Below are positions 8,783 to 17,502 of a stretch of 64,000 bases of DNA, piece after piece. The notes below the pieces were generated by a model. The model did not search any database and had not been told where the DNA came from. It saw nothing but the letters and a program-made list of their open reading frames with translations. Positions within the stretch are counted from its first letter, which is position 1. Each line of letters opens with the position of its first letter. The DNA lies in the NCBI GenBank assembly GCA_011050675.1, contig DRFI01000020.1, positions 660,093-724,092 on the forward strand, read 5' to 3'. This DNA comes from Maribacter sp. (GTDB lineage: Bacteria; Bacteroidota; Bacteroidia; Flavobacteriales; Flavobacteriaceae). The position numbers and the translations under genes were made by a program.

Positions 8783-9562
8783 TTAAATTTCAGAATGAAG
8801 TACCCGCTGAACTTCCTCTTCAAAAAATGATGGGTGATCCGCAACCACATCACCAATTACAATAATACCAGGCATATTCTTTATAATAGAATTGGTATGG
8901 TTACTTATAGTATCTAATGTAGCAACAATACAGCGTTCATTTTCTGTAGTACCATTTTGAATAACTGCAACTGGTGTCATTCTACCTCTATATTTACTTA
9001 CCTCATCAACTATTTCGATTAGTTTTCTTACTCCCATTAATATGACCATAGTGGTAGAGGACTTAGCTGCATATTTTAAATCTTGAGAAAATGTGCCATC
9101 TCGTTTTGTAGCGGTCATCACCCAAAAACTACTGCTAACCCCTCTTTTAGTCATAGGTATTCCTTGACTGGAAGGTACTGCTATAGCACTTGAAATTCCT
9201 GGTATTACGCTTACCGGGATACCAAACGATTCTACATATTCTATTTCCTCATTTGCTCTTCCAAAAACGAACGGGTCTCCTCCTTTCAATCGTACTACAT
9301 GACCATATTTAAATGCGTTTTGTACTATAAGTTCGTTAATTTCATTTTGAGTGTGAGAGTGCTTTCCACACCTTTTTCCAATATATACTCTAGGTATATT
9401 AGTACGTATTTCAGATAATAGCTCATTACTAATTAGCGCATCATATAAAATGATATCAGCTTCGTTTAAAACCTTTAAACCCCTTACTGTTATTAAGTCT
9501 TTAGCACCAGGACCAGCTCCTACTAAACTTACTTTTGCCGTTTTATCTAATTCCATCTTCAT
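8783..9562 (-). CDS. cobA: Uroporphyrinogen-III C-methyltransferase (siroheme synthesis)
   Basis: This 259-residue SAM-dependent enzyme methylates uroporphyrinogen III twice to give precorrin-2, the first step to the siroheme needed by NirB. The TP_methylase domain is clear: VSLVGAGPGAKDLITVRG near the N-terminus, then VRLKGGDPFVFGR and GIPVSVIPGISSA, and TMVILMGV further on. The length fits single-domain SUMT enzymes. The later steps are supplied by the dehydrogenase/ferrochelatase gene at 15108-15692. The gene is divergent from nirB across a 117-bp gap that holds TACGTAT heptamers. M1 at 9562 and M3 at 9556 are both possible starts. Confidence 0.93.
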   Translation of the reverse strand: MKMELDKTAKVSLVGAGPGAKDLITVRGLKVLNEADIILYDALISNELLSEIRTNIPRVYIGKRCGKHSHTQNEINELIVQNAFKYGHVVRLKGGDPFVFGRANEEIEYVESFGIPVSVIPGISSAIAVPSSQGIPMTKRGVSSSFWVMTATKRDGTFSQDLKYAAKSSTTMVILMGVRKLIEIVDEVSKYRGRMTPVAVIQNGTTENERCIVATLDTISNHTNSIIKNMPGIIVIGDVVADHPSFFEEEVQRVLHSEI

Positions 9563-9601
9563 AGTATTTAGCTTTATTAATTATCGATTCAGCAACAAGA
9601 A

Positions 9602-9650
9602 TACGTATTTATTTTATTATAATCATACAATATATACGTATTAATACGTA
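9602..9650. promoter_or_regulatory. Divergent cobA/nirB control region with NarL-like sites
   Basis: A perfect 7-2-7 palindrome, TACGTAT-TA-ATACGTA, occupies 9635-9650 with its centre 37 bp upstream of the nirB ATG. A single heptamer TACGTAT lies at 9602-9608, 40-46 bp upstream of cobA. Both fall in the short gap between the divergent genes, so one regulator could switch siroheme synthesis and nitrite reduction together. No convincing -7 box was seen for nirB; TAATATTG at 9649-9656 is the nearest match and overlaps the palindrome. Confidence 0.55.
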
Positions 9651-9679
9651 ATATTGTTGTGTAGCTAAATAGTAAGGAT

Positions 9680-12196
9680 ATGAAAACTATAATTGTTGTC
9701 GGTAATGGAATGGTAGGGTACAAATTCTGTGAGAAGTTTGCTGCACGAGAGGAAAGCAAGCATTTTAAACTGATTGTCTTTGGTGAAGAACCACGTGCTG
9801 CTTATGATAGAGTACACCTTAGTGAATTCTTTGGTAGTAGAGATGCCAAGGCTTTGGAAATGGCCCCTTTAGAATGGTATGCAGATAATCAAATAGAGTT
9901 AATCGTAAACGAACGGGTTACGGACATTCATAGGACTAAGAGAACGATTACTACTGCCAGTGAGAAGGAGTTTAGTTATGATTATCTTATTCTAGCCACT
10001 GGATCCGCCCCTTTTGTCCCTCCTATTAATGGTGTAGAGAAAAAAGGTGTTTTCGTTTATAGAACCATAGAAGATCTAGAGGCAATGTTAAATTATGCCG
10101 AGGAAATCAAAAAGACAAAACCGAATGCCAGAGCTGCTGTTTTAGGTGGCGGACTTCTTGGTCTGGAGGCAGGAAAAGCAGTTATGGATATGGGCCTTGA
10201 GCCACACGTTGTAGAGTTTGCTCCCAAACTAATGCCAAGACAATTAGACTCTAGAAGTAGTAATGTACTTCAACTAACCTTAGAAAATATAGGAATATCT
10301 ATACATACCGGTAAAGCTACTAATAGTATAATGGGTAATGGCGCCATAACGGGAATGGATTTTGGTGAGGATGATACACTAGATGTTGATATGTTGGTCA
10401 TATCCGCAGGTATTCGCCCGAGAGATGAATTAGGTAAAACTTGTAATCTAGAAATGGGAGTTCGTGGCGGAATTGTGGTTAACGATAAAATGCAAACCTC
10501 TGACCCAACCATATATGCTATTGGAGAGGTAGCTTTATATAACCATATGATTTATGGTTTGGTTGCTCCTGGTTACGAAATGGCAGAGGTAGCGGTAAAC
10601 CAAATTCTTGAAACTAGCGAAGTTGTCATGAAACCTGAAATTGATATGTCTACCAAGCTTAAGCTTATTGGGGTAGATGTTGCCAGTTTTGGTATCCCTT
10701 ATATGCCAGCCGAGAAAGGACTTTCCATAATTTACGAGAACAAGACAAAGGGTATTTATAAAAGAATTAATGTAAGTCACGATGGTAAAACTCTTTTAGG
10801 TGGAATCATGGTGGGTGATGCGGAAGACTATAGTATTCTTCACCAAATGTACCTGAACAATATGCCCCTTCCAGATAATGCGGAAGAACTAATTGTTGGT
10901 TCTAGAGGAGAAGGCGGTTCTGCTTTTGGTAGCGCAATGGACTTACCAGATACAGCCGTAATCTGTTCTTGTGAGGCAGTAACGAAAGGTGCTGTTTGCT
11001 GCTCGGTTATAGAAGATGGAAATGAAACGATAAAAGACGTCGCAAAGGCTACCAAAGCAGCCACAGGTTGTGGTGGCTGTAAACCAATGGTAGCAGATTT
11101 AATAAAGGAGAGTCTTAAAACATTAGGAAAAACAGTGAAAGAACGTTTATGCGAGCATTTCAATTATTCTCGCCAAGAGCTTTTTGACCTTGCAAAACTT
11201 AAAGGTATAACTGATTATGACACACTGTTAGATGAAGTTGGTACCGGTAACGGATGCGAAGTTTGTAAGCCTGCAGTAGCTGCCATTTTTGCCAGTCTTT
11301 ACAATGAAACTGCAAACAGACAAGAGTCTATACAAGATACAAACGATAGGTATTTAGCAAATATTCAACGTAACGGTACCTATTCTGTAGTACCAAGAGT
11401 TGCAGGTGGTGAAATTACACCGAAGCAACTAATGGCTATCGGTAGAATTGCCCAAAAATATGATTTGTATACAAAGATTACCGGTGGTCAACGTATAGAT
11501 ATGTTCGGCGCTAAACTAAATGAACTACCATTAATTTGGGAAGAATTAATAGAAGAAGGTTTTGAAACAGGGCAAGCATACGGAAAATCTTTACGTACTG
11601 TAAAAAGTTGTGTGGGTTCTACTTGGTGCCGTTATGGAATGGATGAAAGTGTAAGCTTCGCTGTGGAAATAGAGCATCGCTATAAAGGTATTCGTTCTCC
11701 ACATAAATTTAAAGGCGGTGTTTCTGGATGTATCCGTGAATGCGCAGAAGCAAGAGGAAAAGATTTTGGCTTTATAGCTGTCGAAGGTGGATGGAACGTT
11801 TACGTTGGCGGTAATGGTGGTGCTACTCCAAAACATGCAATCTTACTAGCCGAAAAAGTAGATAAGGAAACCGCCATAAAATATGTAGATCGCTTTATCA
11901 TGTTCTATATAAAAACAGCACAGCCATTACAAAGAACTGCCCCATGGTTAGAAAAGCTAGAAGGTGGTATTACCTACTTACAAAATGTAATTATAAATGA
12001 TTCATTAGGCATCGTAGCGCAATTGGATACCGAAATGCAAGCCTTGGTAGATTCTTATGTATGCGAATGGAAAGAAGCTGTTGAAACTCCAGAAATTAGA
12101 GAACGATATACACATTTCGTTAACTCTGAAGAAACGGACAACAACATCGAATTTGTATCATTAAGAGATCAAAAAATGCCTAAAGAATGGGCATAA
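9680..12196 (+). CDS. nirB: Nitrite reductase [NAD(P)H] large subunit
   Basis: This 838-residue protein reduces nitrite to ammonium with siroheme and a [4Fe-4S] cluster. In order it has an FAD/NAD(P)H oxidoreductase domain (about 1-400; VVGNGMVGYKF, AVLGGGLLGLE), a BFD-like [2Fe-2S] domain (CSCEAVTKG, CGGCKP), a second similar Cys-containing segment (CEVCKP), a ferredoxin-like half domain and the siroheme/Fe-S domain. Cluster cysteines are C644, C650, C684 and C688 (SCVGSTWC and GCIREC). The length fits NirB. It leads the operon nirB, nirD, DUF4202, histidine kinase, precorrin-2 dehydrogenase, and its promoter region carries the 7-2-7 operator. Confidence 0.97.
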   Translation: MKTIIVVGNGMVGYKFCEKFAAREESKHFKLIVFGEEPRAAYDRVHLSEFFGSRDAKALEMAPLEWYADNQIELIVNERVTDIHRTKRTITTASEKEFSYDYLILATGSAPFVPPINGVEKKGVFVYRTIEDLEAMLNYAEEIKKTKPNARAAVLGGGLLGLEAGKAVMDMGLEPHVVEFAPKLMPRQLDSRSSNVLQLTLENIGISIHTGKATNSIMGNGAITGMDFGEDDTLDVDMLVISAGIRPRDELGKTCNLEMGVRGGIVVNDKMQTSDPTIYAIGEVALYNHMIYGLVAPGYEMAEVAVNQILETSEVVMKPEIDMSTKLKLIGVDVASFGIPYMPAEKGLSIIYENKTKGIYKRINVSHDGKTLLGGIMVGDAEDYSILHQMYLNNMPLPDNAEELIVGSRGEGGSAFGSAMDLPDTAVICSCEAVTKGAVCCSVIEDGNETIKDVAKATKAATGCGGCKPMVADLIKESLKTLGKTVKERLCEHFNYSRQELFDLAKLKGITDYDTLLDEVGTGNGCEVCKPAVAAIFASLYNETANRQESIQDTNDRYLANIQRNGTYSVVPRVAGGEITPKQLMAIGRIAQKYDLYTKITGGQRIDMFGAKLNELPLIWEELIEEGFETGQAYGKSLRTVKSCVGSTWCRYGMDESVSFAVEIEHRYKGIRSPHKFKGGVSGCIRECAEARGKDFGFIAVEGGWNVYVGGNGGATPKHAILLAEKVDKETAIKYVDRFIMFYIKTAQPLQRTAPWLEKLEGGITYLQNVIINDSLGIVAQLDTEMQALVDSYVCEWKEAVETPEIRERYTHFVNSEETDNNIEFVSLRDQKMPKEWA

Positions 12197-12255
12197 TATT
12201 AATTTCCAACAACACCGCTCAACATAGGAGTTTGAATTAATTAAAAATTAAAATT

Positions 12256-12636
12256 ATGTCTTTATCTGTTTTAAATACGTACGAAAGTGTAACCGAAACT
12301 AATGTCACAGTCTGGTTCAAAGCAGCACCTACTTCTAGATTTCCTAAAAATGGCGGGGCATGCATAAAATACAAGGACAAACAAATTGCTATTTTCAATT
12401 TCACACGTGAAGGCACTTGGTATGCTTGTCAAAATTTATGTCCGCATAAGATGGAAATGGTACTTTCTAGGGGTATGATCGGAGAAGAGAATATGGAGCC
12501 TAAAGTAGCTTGCCCATTACACAAAAATACCTTTTCGTTAAAAACTGGAGAAAATTTGAATGGCACCTTAGAGGGAATAGCTACCTATCCTATTAAAATA
12601 GAGGATGACTTTGTGTATGTTGGCTTTTCTGAATAG
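12256..12636 (+). CDS. nirD: Nitrite reductase small subunit with intact Rieske ligand motifs
   Basis: This 126-residue Rieske-fold protein partners NirB. It has both Rieske ligand pairs: C62-P-H64 and C86-P-L-H89. Enterobacterial NirD is known to keep the fold but lack the cluster ligands, whereas other lineages, including Bacillus NasE, keep a Rieske-type motif. This version should therefore bind a [2Fe-2S] centre and may carry electrons. It lies 59 bp after nirB and 21 bp before the DUF4202 gene, in the same operon. Confidence 0.93.
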   Translation: MSLSVLNTYESVTETNVTVWFKAAPTSRFPKNGGACIKYKDKQIAIFNFTREGTWYACQNLCPHKMEMVLSRGMIGEENMEPKVACPLHKNTFSLKTGENLNGTLEGIATYPIKIEDDFVYVGFSE

Positions 12637-12657
12637 CTTTGAGTAAATAAATGACTT

Positions 12658-13248
12658 ATGGCGATAACGGATAAATTATTAGTAGCATTTCAATATTTTG
12701 ACGAAGCCAATAAACAAGATCCCAATACAGAAATCTTTGAAGGAACTACGTATCCAAAAGAAGTATTGTATGGTATTAGAATGACCGAACGCCTTAATGA
12801 GTTTAACCCAAATGCATCTGAAGCTTTACGGTTAACCGCTAGATGTCAACACATCTGTAGATGGGAAATACCAAGGGAGTCATATGAAATGAATCGCGAA
12901 GGGTACCTTAGATGGAGACAAGATCTAAAAAAATTCCACGCGAATAAAGCTGCGGCTATTTTAGAGGAAATTGATTATGATCAAGATACAATCGATAAAG
13001 TACGTTTTCTATTAGAAAAAAAACAGCTGAAGAAAAACGAAGAAACACAAACCTTGGAAGATGTTATCTGCTTGGTTTTTCTAGAGTTTTATTTTGAGCC
13101 ATTTGCTCATAAACATGCAGAAGATAAGACTATAGACATTCTTCAAAAAACATGGAGAAAGATGTCTACAAAGGGGCAAGATGCTGCATTAAAATTACCG
13201 CTATCTAAATATTCTATAGATTTAATTACCAAGGCGCTACAAGCCTAA
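12658..13248 (+). CDS. DUF4202 domain protein of the nitrate assimilation operon
   Basis: This 196-residue soluble protein matches my knowledge of the DUF4202 family (PF13875). The helical N-terminal half holds a His/Cys-containing stretch (TARCQHICRWEIPRESY), followed by GYLRWRQDLKKFHA and a C-terminal helix with EDVICLVFLEFYFEPF. The arrangement of conserved H, R, W and D residues resembles an HD-like helical fold, but the activity is unknown. Genes of this family are often found in nitrate/nitrite assimilation clusters. Here it sits between nirD and the kinase with short gaps (21 and 22 bp), so it is cotranscribed and probably has a role in nitrogen assimilation. No signal peptide or membrane segment is seen. 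Confidence 0.82.
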   Translation: MAITDKLLVAFQYFDEANKQDPNTEIFEGTTYPKEVLYGIRMTERLNEFNPNASEALRLTARCQHICRWEIPRESYEMNREGYLRWRQDLKKFHANKAAAILEEIDYDQDTIDKVRFLLEKKQLKKNEETQTLEDVICLVFLEFYFEPFAHKHAEDKTIDILQKTWRKMSTKGQDAALKLPLSKYSIDLITKALQA

Positions 13249-13270
13249 AATAATTTACTACTTATTCTTT

Positions 13271-15121
13271 ATGGCCAATAACGACCACAATATACCATTG
13301 GACACGGCTACCTTTATACGTATACGTAAGTGGTATCTATTGGCTTTGGCCGCCATTGCTATTACCATCATTATTGCCCAAGTACTTATACAATTACACC
13401 TAAAAGCGCAATCTGGAGATTCTCAACTTATAAACATAGCAGGTAGACAACGTGCTTTTAGTCAGAAACTAGTAAAGGAAATGCTGCTCTTAAAAGACAG
13501 CAATGATCCTAGCAAGAAAAAAGTAATACTATCAGAGATTGCCGAGACTCTTAAAGTTTGGAAGGTTTCGCATCAAGGTCTGCATTTAGGTGATGCTTCT
13601 TTTAATCTCCCTTATGAAGATGATTCAAAAATCCGATCACTTTTTAACGAACTTGAGCCGCACCATGCTACTATGGTTAATGCTTTAGAACATATACTTT
13701 CGACCCATCAACAGAACATTAATACCTCGGTACAGGAAAAAGATATAAATACTCTTTTAGAAAATGAACGTCCGTTTTTGGACATCATGGACCAAATTGT
13801 AAATGAATATGACGCCCGTAGTAATGAACAGCTTCAGAAACTAAAACAAAAGGAGTATTGGTTATTGGCTTTTTCGTTATTAATTCTCCTGTTAGAAATC
13901 TTCGTAATCTTTAGACCATTATCCATCCAAATTAAAAAGACTATTGGCAACCTAATGGGTAAGGATGAGGAATCTAAAGGTCAACTAGAAAAAATTCAAA
14001 ACCTATACGAGGAAAAAGAACAATCCTTAAAAGAGTTACAAGAACTAAATTTCGTTATTGATAACGCCGCACTATTCGCGAGTATACGTAAAGATGGCTC
14101 CATTGTCTTTATTAGTAAAAAGTTTTTAGATCTATTAGACCACGAAACTATACCGGTAAATAAACCTATCTCAGAAATATTAACGACAGAGGAAGGTCAG
14201 CAATCTTACCTAAAAGAGGTATTGAAAATAAACCGGAAGAACGTTATTCGTAAAGAAGAGTTGCAAGTCGTTACTTCTAAAGGCACCACCATTTGGTTAG
14301 ATATGTCTATCGTACCCATGCATCAATCTACCCTAGAACAAGATATTCTAATTCTATGTTCAGATATTACAGAGCGAAAAGAAAACCAGCTTAAAGTACA
14401 AGAACTGACCAAACAGAATTTTGAGGAGCGCATGCAGCAAAAAAAGGTGCAAGCAAGCCAAATAGTAGAGGGTCAAGAAGAAGAACGTAAGCGTATTGCT
14501 AAAGATATTCATGACGGAATAGGACAAATGCTTACTGCCCTTAAATTTAATATTGAGTCTATAGATATTGAGGATAAAGCAAAAACGGGTGAAAAAATCG
14601 CTTATTTAAAAAGCTTGACATCAGACCTAATAAAAGGTGTTAGAACGGCCACCTTTAATCTTACTCCGCCAGAATTAAGTGATCACGGTATATTTCCTGC
14701 TATTCATAAAATGACCACAGAGCTTTCTAAATTAACTGGAAAGAATATCTTGTTCAAAAACAAAACAGATAGTAATTACAGATTCGATTCTCTTGCAGAG
14801 ACCAATATTTATCGTGTTACGCAAGAGGCAGTTAACAACGCCATAAAATATGCCGAAGCCAATTATATTTTGGTTACTTTAAATTACTCGTACCCAATTT
14901 TAAGTGTAGTTATAGATGATGATGGCAAAGGTTTTGACGATACCATTTTAGGACAATTACCAAAAAACAACAGTGATGGTGGTATGGGTCTATTTTTCAT
15001 GAAAGAACGTATTGACTATATTAACGGGCGCTTATTCATAAATTCTGAACTTGGTAAGGGTACGCGTGTCACCATTAATTATAAAACCGAAGAAAACAAA
15101 ATTTTACATGGAACGGAATGA
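13271..15121 (+). CDS. NarX-like nitrate/nitrite sensor histidine kinase (PilJ-type sensor, PAS, HisKA_3)
   Basis: This 616-residue membrane kinase has a first transmembrane helix at residues 21-42 and a periplasmic helical sensor with NIAGRQRAFSQKL (about 55-67), the PilJ/NarX-type N-terminal motif. A second membrane helix at about 195-215 is followed by a coiled region, a PAS domain (about 255-370), a HisKA_3 phospho-acceptor segment with H414 (RIAKDIHDGIGQ), and a HATPase domain (TQEAVNNAIKYAEA, DDDGKGFD, GGMGLFFMKER). HisKA_3 kinases pair with NarL/FixJ regulators, so the partner is almost surely the one at 4965-5636. Being inside the nir operon, the sensor is probably induced along with its targets. 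The next gene overlaps its end by 14 bp. Confidence 0.88.
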   Translation: MANNDHNIPLDTATFIRIRKWYLLALAAIAITIIIAQVLIQLHLKAQSGDSQLINIAGRQRAFSQKLVKEMLLLKDSNDPSKKKVILSEIAETLKVWKVSHQGLHLGDASFNLPYEDDSKIRSLFNELEPHHATMVNALEHILSTHQQNINTSVQEKDINTLLENERPFLDIMDQIVNEYDARSNEQLQKLKQKEYWLLAFSLLILLLEIFVIFRPLSIQIKKTIGNLMGKDEESKGQLEKIQNLYEEKEQSLKELQELNFVIDNAALFASIRKDGSIVFISKKFLDLLDHETIPVNKPISEILTTEEGQQSYLKEVLKINRKNVIRKEELQVVTSKGTTIWLDMSIVPMHQSTLEQDILILCSDITERKENQLKVQELTKQNFEERMQQKKVQASQIVEGQEEERKRIAKDIHDGIGQMLTALKFNIESIDIEDKAKTGEKIAYLKSLTSDLIKGVRTATFNLTPPELSDHGIFPAIHKMTTELSKLTGKNILFKNKTDSNYRFDSLAETNIYRVTQEAVNNAIKYAEANYILVTLNYSYPILSVVIDDDGKGFDDTILGQLPKNNSDGGMGLFFMKERIDYINGRLFINSELGKGTRVTINYKTEENKILHGTE

Positions 15122-15692
15122 GCTTTACCCTATATTTTTAAAAGTATCTAACCTTCATATTTTAATTGTAGGTGGAGGAAATGTTGCACTAGAAAAATTG
15201 ACATTTCTATTGAAATCTAGCCCCAATGCCCAAGTAGAAATGGTAGCACCTATGTTTAGGGAAGAAACCATTGAGCTGGCCAACAAATTCAATATACAAA
15301 TGAATGTGACGAAATATGATAAGTCTTACTTAAAAGGAAAGCATATTGCTATTGCCACGACAGACAATGTACCTGTAAACGAGCAGGTATATCACGATTG
15401 TAGGGAAAGACAGATTCTAGTCAATGTTGCCGATAACCCACCCTTCTGCGATTTTTATATGGGTGGTATCGTTACCAAAGGAAATGTAAAGGTGGCTATT
15501 TCTACTAACGGAAAATCACCAACTACAGCCAAAAGACTTCGTCAATTTTTTGAGGATGTAATACCTGAAAATATTGATGATTTGGTTAAAAACCTCAACG
15601 AATTTAGAAAATCCATCAAAGGTGATTTCGAAGAAAAAGTTGAGACCCTAAATGAATTTACAAAAGGCTTAGTACATAAGAAAGAGGAATAA
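15108..15692 (+). CDS. Precorrin-2 dehydrogenase / sirohydrochlorin ferrochelatase (CysG N-terminal type)
   Basis: This 194-residue protein finishes siroheme: it oxidises precorrin-2 to sirohydrochlorin with NAD and probably inserts iron. The N-terminus has the Rossmann motif LHILIVGGGNVALEK, and the core has IAIATTDNVPVNEQ, NVADNPPFCDFYMGG and AISTNGKSPTTAKRLRQFFE, all typical of CysG-A/Met8p/SirC-type proteins. I chose the ATG at 15108 rather than the GTG at 15051, because the extra 19 residues are unlike the family and lie inside the kinase gene. It is the last gene of the nir operon and ends 1 bp before the convergent gene. Confidence 0.9.
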   Translation: MERNELYPIFLKVSNLHILIVGGGNVALEKLTFLLKSSPNAQVEMVAPMFREETIELANKFNIQMNVTKYDKSYLKGKHIAIATTDNVPVNEQVYHDCRERQILVNVADNPPFCDFYMGGIVTKGNVKVAISTNGKSPTTAKRLRQFFEDVIPENIDDLVKNLNEFRKSIKGDFEEKVETLNEFTKGLVHKKEE

Positions 15693-15693
15693 T

Positions 15694-16251
15694 TTAGTTT
15701 TCAAAACTGACATGCGCAACGTCATGACTGCAACTGTAATGTGCATTATCGGCTGCGTAAACAGAAGCATCTGCAGATTCTTGCGCATCTTGTATTAAGC
15801 GCTGTGCTATTCGCATGTAGTATTGTAAGTTACCCAAGTTGTTCGCTTTTGCCGCATTCTTGACATTCTCAAAAGCTTCAGTAGAAAAATCACGAGAATC
15901 TATAGCGTGTCTTTCTGCATCAATGGTATAGCTCATAACCTCAGCCAAACCGCAACTTTCAGAATCGTATTGCGCCTCAGAAGCCAATATTACAGCTTCA
16001 TCTGCAGCATTTACCGCCTGCCCCATTAATAACAATACCGTTTTAGTATTTTTTCTAGCCTTAGTTATAGAAGCATCAAAAGAAGCTATTTCAGCAGAAG
16101 TACTTAAAGAATCTGAAAGCTGACTTACTTGCTGCATGTAACTTTGAACATCGCTAATTTCACTTTTAAAAACTTCGCATTGGGCTTGTAAATATGTTGA
16201 GGTAGAAAACAATAATACAACAACTTTTAGGCAGGATTTAATCTTGTTCAT
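15694..16251 (-). CDS. Secreted helical protein of unknown function
   Basis: I do not recognise this 185-residue protein. It has a signal peptide (residues 1-23, ending YLQAQ) and a mature part that looks almost entirely helical, rich in Ala, Ser and acidic residues, such as AVNAADEAVILASEAQYDSE. Three cysteines remain in the mature form (the CEVF start, ESCGLAE and HYSCSHD), which could form disulfides in the periplasm. It is convergent with the nir operon with a 1-bp gap, and its start faces the kinase-like gene at 16450. There is no sign that it belongs to the nitrate system. Confidence 0.65.
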   Translation of the reverse strand: MNKIKSCLKVVVLLFSTSTYLQAQCEVFKSEISDVQSYMQQVSQLSDSLSTSAEIASFDASITKARKNTKTVLLLMGQAVNAADEAVILASEAQYDSESCGLAEVMSYTIDAERHAIDSRDFSTEAFENVKNAAKANNLGNLQYYMRIAQRLIQDAQESADASVYAADNAHYSCSHDVAHVSFEN

Positions 16252-16449
16252 TCTTGGGGGAAATTATTTGGTTATGGTATTAACTGCAATAATTTCATAA
16301 TCGTATTATAATTAGGCCAACTGCATAAAATAAAGAAAATTCTTGTTAAACACACTTATTTTAGACTTCATACTATTATCTACTTACCAAACTAAGTAGA
16401 GTCTGCGAGATTTAAATATCTTTAAAATTTATATCACATTACCATATCT

Positions 16450-17502
16450 ATGACCCACCATCCTATCTTAAGCATTCTAGAAGAATTTAACCTCAACGCA
16501 AACAAATTTAAATACACTTCTTTAAACTCAGGTTTAATTAATGATACATATTTGGTTTCGGGTGATGCTGAGCAACAATATATACTTCAGAAGATAAATC
16601 ATAATGTATTTAAAGATCCGGAAATGTTGATGGACAATATCAATTATACCCTGCCTTCTTTATCTGCAAAGGATTATGCGCAAATAACTTTTTTATCGAC
16701 CAAAGACGGACAGAACTGTCTTGTGAAAAATGGTGAGTTTTGGCGTGTAATGACATTTATACCCAATAGCACTACTTATGATACCACTACCGATACGGAC
16801 ATTGCTTTTGAAGCAGGACGAATTATTGGCGGATTTCACGGTCTTTTAAAAACAGTGGATGCTGAGGTAATTAAAGACACCTTGCCTAAGTTTCACAATC
16901 TAGCACATAGGACTCAAGAGTTTAAAGAAGCACTAAAAAATGCAGCTCCAGAAAAAAAGGAAATTGCGAATAATGCTATTCAACAGGCACATCATTTTCT
17001 TAAAGAATTGGAACATTTAAATAACGAAAGCCTACCTATAAGGGTTTGCCATAATGACACCAAATTGAACAATATATTGTTCTCTAATGCAACCAAAAAA
17101 GCGCTTTGCCTAATTGACCTTGATACTATTATGAAGGGTTATTTTTTCTATGATTTCGGAGACGCCATTAGAACGGTCGTTAATAATGCTCCTGAAGATG
17201 AACAGAACCACGATTTAATTCATTTTGATAAAAATCTTTTCAAAGCCTTTGTTGACGGATTGGCTTCTAACGACTCCTTTTTAGCAACCGCAGATATAAA
17301 AAGCCTACCATTAGGAGCCGTATTTATGCCTTTTATTCATGGGTTACGAGCCTTGACCGACTACCTGAACAATAATAAATATTACAAGGTATCTTACGAA
17401 AACCAAAATCTAGACCGTTGCCTTAGCCTTTTCAATTTTGCAGAAAAAGCATTGGCTAAAAAGGAATTTATGACCGATTATGTTCAACAAAGTCTAAGCT
17501 AA
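16450..17502 (+). CDS. APH-fold small-molecule kinase (phosphotransferase enzyme family)
   Basis: This 350-residue cytoplasmic protein has the aminoglycoside phosphotransferase/choline kinase fold. An N-terminal lobe starts around YTSLNSGLINDTYLV and QYILQKINHNVF. The catalytic loop is VCHNDTKLNNILF, and the metal-binding aspartates follow in CLIDLDTIMKGYFFYDFGDA. Bacteroidota proteins of this form resemble N-acetylhexosamine 1-kinase (NahK-like) or homoserine-kinase-like enzymes more than resistance enzymes. The substrate cannot be told from the sequence and no sugar-pathway gene is adjacent. It overlaps the end of the convergent gene by 4 bp. Confidence 0.82.
   Translation: MTHHPILSILEEFNLNANKFKYTSLNSGLINDTYLVSGDAEQQYILQKINHNVFKDPEMLMDNINYTLPSLSAKDYAQITFLSTKDGQNCLVKNGEFWRVMTFIPNSTTYDTTTDTDIAFEAGRIIGGFHGLLKTVDAEVIKDTLPKFHNLAHRTQEFKEALKNAAPEKKEIANNAIQQAHHFLKELEHLNNESLPIRVCHNDTKLNNILFSNATKKALCLIDLDTIMKGYFFYDFGDAIRTVVNNAPEDEQNHDLIHFDKNLFKAFVDGLASNDSFLATADIKSLPLGAVFMPFIHGLRALTDYLNNNKYYKVSYENQNLDRCLSLFNFAEKALAKKEFMTDYVQQSLS

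Noticed and set aside
13313..13328. TACGTAT-like heptamers in the kinase gene start
   Set aside because: They are coding (Ile-Arg-Ile-Arg-Lys) and arranged without the 7-2-7 spacing.
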